Assembly (NCBI GenBank): GCA_946401755.1 | Contig: CAMIVH010000045.1 | Location: 1-6,920 of the forward strand | From: an uncultured Caryophanales bacterium | GTDB lineage: Bacteria > Bacillota_I > Bacilli_A > RFN20 > CAG-826 | Length of the DNA stretch: 6,920 nt | Direction: 5' to 3' | Shown: piece by piece, positions 1-4,059 of the stretch | How the letters are laid out: the number at the start of each line of letters is the position of its first letter | Position numbering within the stretch: the first letter of the stretch is position 1 | The notes under the pieces: generated by a model | The model's database searches: none | What the model was told of the DNA's origin: nothing | The model's input: the letters and a program-made list of their open reading frames with translations, nothing else | Made by a program: the position numbers and the translations under genes

Positions 1-50
1 TCGGCTTCTTTTAAAGCCTCTTTCATGAATTCAATGTCTTTATCCATCAT
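1..50 (-). CDS. tadA: tRNA adenosine deaminase TadA, N-terminal fragment (runs off window)
   Basis: Only 16 codons are visible, reading MMDKDIEFMKEALKEA before the window ends. The pattern 'D-I-x-F-M-x-x-A-x-x-E-A' is the usual start of Bacillota TadA (compare S. aureus, which begins MTNDIYFMTLAIEEAKKA from memory). TadA makes inosine at the wobble position of tRNA-Arg(ACG); its zinc and catalytic motifs would lie outside the window. Either ATG at 48-50 or 45-47 could be the start; the first is 9 nt from a GGTGG sequence at 60-64. That sequence is inside the 3' strand of the SRP RNA, and no terminator separates the two genes, so tadA is probably read from the ffs promoter. Position near gyrBA and serS agrees with the origin-proximal setting of tadA in B. 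subtilis. The identification rests on a very short piece and on context. Confidence 0.66.
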   Translation of the reverse strand, partial: MMDKDIEFMKEALKEA

Positions 51-58
51 ATTAATAA

Positions 59-136
59 ACCACCGCACATGAACATAATACTTAAGGCTGCTACATTCCT
101 GTCCTGACCTGGTTCGCAAATATTCATCGCGATGGC
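59..136 (-). ncRNA. ffs: Small (4.5S-type) signal recognition particle RNA
   Basis: SRP RNA binds Ffh and targets nascent membrane proteins to the translocon. Positions 109-86 (minus strand) carry the domain IV signature: GGTCAGG, a GGAA loop at 96-99 closed by ACA/TGT, then AGCAGCC. The flanks form a long terminal helix: 121-135 pairs with 60-75 with one bulged base (68), by Watson-Crick and G-U pairs, and 120-76 and 136-59 can add to it. The pairing and the TATAAT at 143-148 fix the ends to within a few bases, giving about 78 nt. That is the short form lacking the Alu domain, as in mycoplasmas and unlike the ~270-nt B. subtilis scRNA. In B. subtilis scr follows tadA; here it precedes tadA. 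The 3' end has no separate terminator, so it may be made by processing. Confidence 0.93.
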
Positions 137-142
137 GAAATG

Positions 143-152
143 ATTATAGCAC
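143..152 (-). promoter_or_regulatory. ffs promoter, extended -10
   Basis: The minus strand reads TGC-TATAAT, a perfect extended -10 element (TGn plus TATAAT at 143-148). A start about 7 nt downstream falls at position 136, exactly where the SRP RNA terminal helix begins. The -35 region is poor: at 17-bp spacing it is TTTTTA (166-171), which is the T-tract of the upstream terminator. The extended -10 probably makes up for it. Confidence 0.8.
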
Positions 153-165
153 TTATTACTGGTAA

Positions 166-191
166 TAAAAAGGACACAAATTAATGTGTCC
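166..191 (-). terminator. Rho-independent terminator of the zinc-ribbon gene
   Basis: On the minus strand GGACACA (191-185), a 6-nt loop and TGTGTCC (178-172) form a perfect 7-bp stem, followed by TTTTTATT (171-164). The stem starts 10 nt beyond the stop codon at 202-204. It separates the membrane-protein transcript from ffs; its T-tract abuts the ffs promoter. Confidence 0.9.
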
Positions 192-201
192 ATTTATCTA
201 A

Positions 202-1635
202 TTATTGCTGAATTTGTGGCTCTTGTTTCTTTTTACCAACTTTGTCAGAAACCATATAACCAACAATAGCAGTAATTACAAACAATGTGATAACAATACA
301 ACCCGCGCTTACTAATAAAGTGTAGTTAGCAGTGCTTGATGAATCTTGAGTAACAGACTTTTTGAAACCTTCAACGCCGAAAGCGTGTCCAGCAATCAGT
401 AGTATGATTGCACAGGCGCCGTTAACAACGATTGGAGCATAGTTCTTTTGTTCGTTAAGAATGTTATTAATAACAGCTTGCACAAATCCATAGCCAAAGA
501 TGACAAGAATATAACTAATTAAGCATAATGTTGCGTAACTAGGTAGAGTTTCACTATTAGCGGAGCAATTTGTTAATTCAGTAATATATACGTAATATGA
601 TGAAACCATTCCAGTAATAGAGACATCTTCATCTTTCATGTTAATAAATACGATATAGCCTATTGATACTAATAAAGCGATAGTTAACGCAACGGCTATA
701 CCACCACGAATAGATTGCTTAACAATATCTTTCTTGTTGAATACAGCGGTTAGAATGTTATAGCCCACAAGAACAAATACGCCAATGATGGTACAAACTA
801 AAATCATTTGTGTTCCCCAGCCAAAGGCGTCTTCGATGGCAAAGGATGATGTATAGCTACTATATGAAGAGTATTCACTAGCGTGATAATTAATGACTAA
901 TCTATTTTTTAAAGCAAAGATAAATAAATATGGTAAACCACCTAATAATCCATATACGAATGGTTTTGTTTTAAGTTTATATTCATTTTTAGCGCCTTTC
1001 GCTAAATTTATAGTGCCTAAAGTAATACCAACAGCAAATAAAGCAATCGCAGAAAGCCATAAAATTAAATCATAGACATATTGAACGGTTAAGAAATTTG
1101 CAAGACTTTTATCGTCGTATTGCTTTGCTTGATTGATACTATCAAAAGCACCTGAGAAGAAATATGAAATTCCTTGTGTTTGGTTAACGCCGCTTAGGCC
1201 AGCGTAAGGTCTACCAGAAATATTAGCTCTTGCAATATCACCAAAGCAGCCAATAAACATTAACGAAATAAGTAATAATAAAACTCCACCAAAGACATAG
1301 AACAATACCTTATTTAAAACAGGATTCATAGTGACTTCAGAAGTGGAGTTTGTTTTGCTTTTAGCTTGTCTACTTTTAACAGTAACAACTGGATTTTCTA
1401 CTTTAGCACCACATTGAGGACAGAACTTAGCGCCTTCTTCAATATCAGCCCCACATTGTTCACATTTAATTTCTTTTTCAATCTTATAGCCACAGTGGCG
1501 GCAATATGTTTCTTCAGCAGAAACTGGCTTACCACATTTTTGGCAAACATTTGTTGCGGTTAACTTTTCACCACAAACAGGGCAAAAGATATCATCATCT
1601 TGATATTCGACCCCACATTTTAAGCATTTTTTCAT
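202..1635 (-). CDS. Triple zinc-ribbon, polytopic membrane protein of unknown function
   Basis: This 477-residue protein has no function I can name. The N-terminus holds three zinc ribbons, each CxxC-x10-CxxC (Cys 4/7/18/21, 31/34/45/48, 58/61/72/75), repeating with an exact 27-residue period. After a polar linker (about 80-108) come about eight hydrophobic spans: roughly 110-131, 188-211, 225-242, 276-299, 311-333, 367-389, 401-421 and 438-462. Basic loops (213-224, 300-310) and the KKK tail fit a topology with both ends in the cytoplasm; outer loops are Ser/Tyr-rich (253-264). I chose the ATG at 1633-1635 because GGAG lies 9 nt upstream. The longer reading from 1734 would cross the serS terminator and lacks support. 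It is a single-gene unit with its own promoter and terminator. Zinc ribbons on small membrane proteins are common in Bacillota and may bind partner proteins, but that is inference. Confidence 0.85.
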   Translation of the reverse strand: MKKCLKCGVEYQDDDIFCPVCGEKLTATNVCQKCGKPVSAEETYCRHCGYKIEKEIKCEQCGADIEEGAKFCPQCGAKVENPVVTVKSRQAKSKTNSTSEVTMNPVLNKVLFYVFGGVLLLLISLMFIGCFGDIARANISGRPYAGLSGVNQTQGISYFFSGAFDSINQAKQYDDKSLANFLTVQYVYDLILWLSAIALFAVGITLGTINLAKGAKNEYKLKTKPFVYGLLGGLPYLFIFALKNRLVINYHASEYSSYSSYTSSFAIEDAFGWGTQMILVCTIIGVFVLVGYNILTAVFNKKDIVKQSIRGGIAVALTIALLVSIGYIVFINMKDEDVSITGMVSSYYVYITELTNCSANSETLPSYATLCLISYILVIFGYGFVQAVINNILNEQKNYAPIVVNGACAIILLIAGHAFGVEGFKKSVTQDSSSTANYTLLVSAGCIVITLFVITAIVGYMVSDKVGKKKQEPQIQQ

Positions 1636-1644
1636 AAAAATATT

Positions 1645-1648
1645 CTCC
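1645..1648 (-). promoter_or_regulatory. Ribosome binding site deciding the zinc-ribbon protein start
   Basis: GGAG on the minus strand is 9 nt upstream of the ATG at 1633-1635. It favours this start over the in-frame ATG 99 nt further upstream, which has no such site and lies on the far side of the serS terminator. Confidence 0.8.
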
Positions 1649-1654
1649 AAAAAC

Positions 1655-1680
1655 ATTATAAATTGTAATGATATAGTCAA
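1655..1680 (-). promoter_or_regulatory. Candidate promoter of the zinc-ribbon membrane gene
   Basis: A perfect TATAAT (1655-1660, minus strand) lies between the serS terminator and the gene. TTGACT (1675-1680) resembles a -35 box, but the spacer is only 14 bp, shorter than the usual 16-18. If TATAAT is used, transcription starts near 1648, giving a leader of about 13 nt that barely includes the GGAG. The -10 is convincing; the -35 pairing is not certain. Confidence 0.6.
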
Positions 1681-1698
1681 ACTTTTTCCATAGATAAA

Positions 1699-1720
1699 TA
1701 AAAAAGGCGCCGAAGCGCCT
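1699..1720 (-). terminator. Rho-independent terminator after serS (end of gyrase operon)
   Basis: On the minus strand AGGCGC-TTCG-GCGCCT (1720-1705) forms a 6-bp, GC-rich stem with a stable UUCG-type tetraloop, followed directly by TTTTT-A-TTTA. It begins 21 nt beyond the serS stop. It marks the end of the gyrB-gyrA-glycosyltransferase-serS transcript and precedes an independent promoter. Confidence 0.94.
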
Positions 1721-1740
1721 AATTCATATAGCAATATTGG

Positions 1741-3024
1741 CTATTTTTTAATTGGTTTTAAGACTTCAAGTCCACCCATCCATGGTCTTAAGACTTCTGG
1801 AATGACGACTGAACCATCGGCTTGTTGGAATTGTTCAAGGATAGCTGGGAAGATACGAGAAGTAGCTAAACCAGAAGCGTTTAATGTATGAACATATCTG
1901 GTCTTGCCTGTAGCGTTATCTCTATAACGGCACATTGTTCTTCTTGCTTGATAGTCTCTAGCGTTACTAGCAGAGCTGACTTCTTTATAGATGCCCATAC
2001 TTGGTAAATAGACTTCGATATCATATGTTCTCGCCATAGAGTGAGAGATGTCACCAGCGGCAAGTTTACTGACTTGATAATGTAAGCCTAAGCCAGCAAC
2101 TAAGGCTTCTGCTTTTCTTACTAATTCTTCGAAAGCGGCATCGCTATCTTCTGGTTTGGTATATTGGACCATTTCGACTTTGTCGAATTGATAACCACGA
2201 ATCATACCTCTTTCTTCAGTTCTATAGGAACCAGCTTCTCTTCTATAGCATGGTGTATAGGCGAATAATTTCTTTGGTAAATCTTCTTCTTTCATGATTT
2301 CATCACGATAGATATTTACTAAAGCTGTTTCAGCGGTTGGGAGTAAGAATCTCTTTGGTTCCATATCGTTGAGCCAGAAGACATCTTCTCTGAATTTTGG
2401 GAATTGGCCCGCACCGAAACCTGAAGCTTCGTTTAATAAGTGAGGAGGAAGGATGAAGGTATAGCCATCTTTTAAGTGTGTTGTGATGAAATAGTTTAAT
2501 AAAGCCCATTCAAGTTGCGCACCTAAATTTGTATAAATCCAAGCACCACGTCCAGCGATTTTGGCCGCTCTATCGTAGTCCACTAAACCTAAGGATGTTG
2601 CTAATTCAACGTGATCCTTCATTGGGAAATCAAATTCTGGTTTCTTACCAAATGATCTAATTGGTTTGTTGTTTTCTTTACCACCGCCTAATAAATCATC
2701 ATCAGGAATGTTTGGTAATTCCGCTAAGAAGTTGAAGATTTTTTCTTCTAATTCTTTAAGTTCTTTATCACTTTCTGCATTAGCAGCGGCGATTTCTTTA
2801 ACTTTAGCGAAGATTTTAGAAACGTCTTCACCGTTCTTTTTCGCTTGTGGAACACTCGCGGATAACTTATTCATTTCCGCTTTGTTACCTTCAACGAATT
2901 GGATTAATTCTTTTTTTCTTTTATCCCAAGCTAATAATTCAGTAAAATCAGCATCCCATAATTTCTTTTTAAGTGCTTCTTTTACGGCTTCAGGATTTTC
3001 ACGAATACGATTAATGTCTAACAT
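1741..3024 (-). CDS. serS: Serine--tRNA ligase
   Basis: This class II synthetase charges tRNA-Ser (and tRNA-Sec where present) with serine in the cytosol. The 427 residues match the usual length. Residues 1-100 form the N-terminal tRNA-binding coiled coil, rich in K/E. The catalytic domain follows: motif 1 region around 188-216 (ending GQFPKFREDVF), the serine-binding TAE at 230-232, motif 2 at about 256-284 (YTPCYRREAGS...RGMIRGYQFDKVE), the SSASNARDYQARR strand at 350-362, and motif 3 at 381-418 (LNASGLATSR to RPWMGG). Motif 3 commonly reads LNGSGLAVGR, so A383 and TS388-389 are mild variants. The start is fixed by GAGGAG 8 nt upstream of the ATG. It lies 16 nt after the glycosyltransferase and is last in the operon; I see no T-box leader, so expression probably follows the gyrase promoter. 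The stop is TAG. Confidence 0.98.
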   Translation of the reverse strand: MLDINRIRENPEAVKEALKKKLWDADFTELLAWDKRKKELIQFVEGNKAEMNKLSASVPQAKKNGEDVSKIFAKVKEIAAANAESDKELKELEEKIFNFLAELPNIPDDDLLGGGKENNKPIRSFGKKPEFDFPMKDHVELATSLGLVDYDRAAKIAGRGAWIYTNLGAQLEWALLNYFITTHLKDGYTFILPPHLLNEASGFGAGQFPKFREDVFWLNDMEPKRFLLPTAETALVNIYRDEIMKEEDLPKKLFAYTPCYRREAGSYRTEERGMIRGYQFDKVEMVQYTKPEDSDAAFEELVRKAEALVAGLGLHYQVSKLAAGDISHSMARTYDIEVYLPSMGIYKEVSSASNARDYQARRTMCRYRDNATGKTRYVHTLNASGLATSRIFPAILEQFQQADGSVVIPEVLRPWMGGLEVLKPIKK

Positions 3025-3032
3025 AATCTTTT

Positions 3033-3038
3033 CTCCTC
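3033..3038 (-). promoter_or_regulatory. Strong Shine-Dalgarno of serS
   Basis: GAGGAG on the minus strand lies 8 nt before the serS ATG, in the 16-nt gap after the glycosyltransferase stop. It contrasts with the glycosyltransferase, which has no recognisable site. Confidence 0.85.
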
Positions 3039-3040
3039 TT

Positions 3041-4057
3041 TTATTTATTCTTTATTAATGAATTATAGATATTCACTAATTGATCACCAAATTTTTGTAA
3101 ACTGTGTTCAGAAACTTGTTCATAAGCTTCTTGTGTAGTAGGTTTTATTTCTCCATTTAAATAGTCTAAGCAAAGGGAGGTAAGTGTCTCAGAGTACTGC
3201 GCGATATAAGCAGTTTTCTCATTCTTTAATAATTCTGGGAAAATAGAAGATTTTCTCACGATTAACTGACACTTAGCCGCCATCGCTTCTTCAACGGAGA
3301 TGATACCAGCTAAATTATAGCCTGGTAACATAAAGACATCAGCGTTTAGTAATAAGCTACGGTAGATATCATCAGGCAAGATGTTTTTAAAATGCACATT
3401 TTTAGGGGCATTTTTAATAATTGTCTTAGCTCTACCAATATTCAAATTAGTGGTCTCACTACCAACATAATAGAATACCGTGTCGTCTCTTTTTGTCGCA
3501 GCGTTGATGAAGGCATGAATACCTTCTAAGTTGTTATCATATTCCCCAACAGCGAGCACAATCTTCTTATTTTTATCTTCTCTAAAGTAACGATAGAAGA
3601 GTTCTTTTTCATCATCTCTAGAGAAATTAAATCTCGCTAAGTTGATACCAGGAATACAAACTTCGATTGGTCTATCAACGCCAGAAGCAATTAAGAATTC
3701 CTTCGCGGATTCAGTTGGCACTAACACTAATGTGGCTTTATTGAGCATTTTTAATGCTCTATTTTTTAATGTACTTGTTCTTTTACCGTCTTTACTCTTA
3801 TGAGTTAAGAATCTCGCAGAAGGATCATCTTCCCCATATAAAGCTGAAACGATAACTGGAACATCTCTTTCAAGAGCAATGTTTAATTTACTTTCATCCT
3901 CAGGCGACATGAAATGAGCGATATCATAATCATCATAAATGTTAGATGTATGAGTAGCGCCCGTAACTTCGAGGGCACCTTTAATGGTTTTACGCATTCT
4001 AGCGCCCTCGTAGTTGTCATATTTTCTATTCGGTTGAAAATAAACTAGGACTTTCAT
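3041..4057 (-). CDS. GT-B fold glycosyltransferase, family 4-like (possible glycolipid synthase)
   Basis: The 338-residue protein looks like a two-domain GT-B glycosyltransferase with no signal peptide or membrane span. The N-terminal half begins MKVLVYFQPN and has a 'DYDIAHF' segment (43-49), as in Bacillota LafB/BgsA-type enzymes that glycosylate diacylglycerol. The linker has VPTESAKEFL...IPGINLARF (113-143). The nucleotide-sugar half starts near 164 (KKIVLAVGEYDNNLEGI) and ends with the GT4 segment GIISVEEAMAAK (251-262). The second Glu of the E-x7-E motif is present as E256 or E257, but the first is replaced by N248 or L249. The start is 2 nt after the gyrA stop with no Shine-Dalgarno visible, so translation is probably coupled to gyrA. 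A glycolipid role is inference; the substrate cannot be read from sequence. Confidence 0.83.
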   Translation of the reverse strand: MKVLVYFQPNRKYDNYEGARMRKTIKGALEVTGATHTSNIYDDYDIAHFMSPEDESKLNIALERDVPVIVSALYGEDDPSARFLTHKSKDGKRTSTLKNRALKMLNKATLVLVPTESAKEFLIASGVDRPIEVCIPGINLARFNFSRDDEKELFYRYFREDKNKKIVLAVGEYDNNLEGIHAFINAATKRDDTVFYYVGSETTNLNIGRAKTIIKNAPKNVHFKNILPDDIYRSLLLNADVFMLPGYNLAGIISVEEAMAAKCQLIVRKSSIFPELLKNEKTAYIAQYSETLTSLCLDYLNGEIKPTTQEAYEQVSEHSLQKFGDQLVNIYNSLIKNK

Positions 4058-4059
4058 AA

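Noticed and set aside
75..80. TATTAT inside ffs as a tadA promoter
   Set aside because: No acceptable -35 is found 16-18 bp upstream, and the bases belong to the SRP RNA helix.
1636..1734. An upstream in-frame start giving a 510-residue zinc-ribbon protein
   Set aside because: The extra 33 residues would be read through the serS terminator and the TATAAT promoter; the ATG at 1633-1635 has GGAG at good spacing and starts directly at the first zinc ribbon.
1728..1750. Inverted repeat ATAGC...GCTAT followed by a T run on the plus strand
   Set aside because: It could be a weak plus-strand terminator, but the stem is only 5 bp, AT-rich, and no plus-strand gene reads into it; it overlaps the end of serS by chance.
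1881..2063. 60-residue minus-strand frame inside serS
   Set aside because: It lies wholly within serS in another frame and has no domain or start signal.
2666..3058. 130-residue plus-strand open frame opposite serS
   Set aside because: It is antisense to the serS coiled coil, has no recognisable domain, and its Ser/Leu-rich make-up is what the reverse complement of Lys/Glu codons gives.
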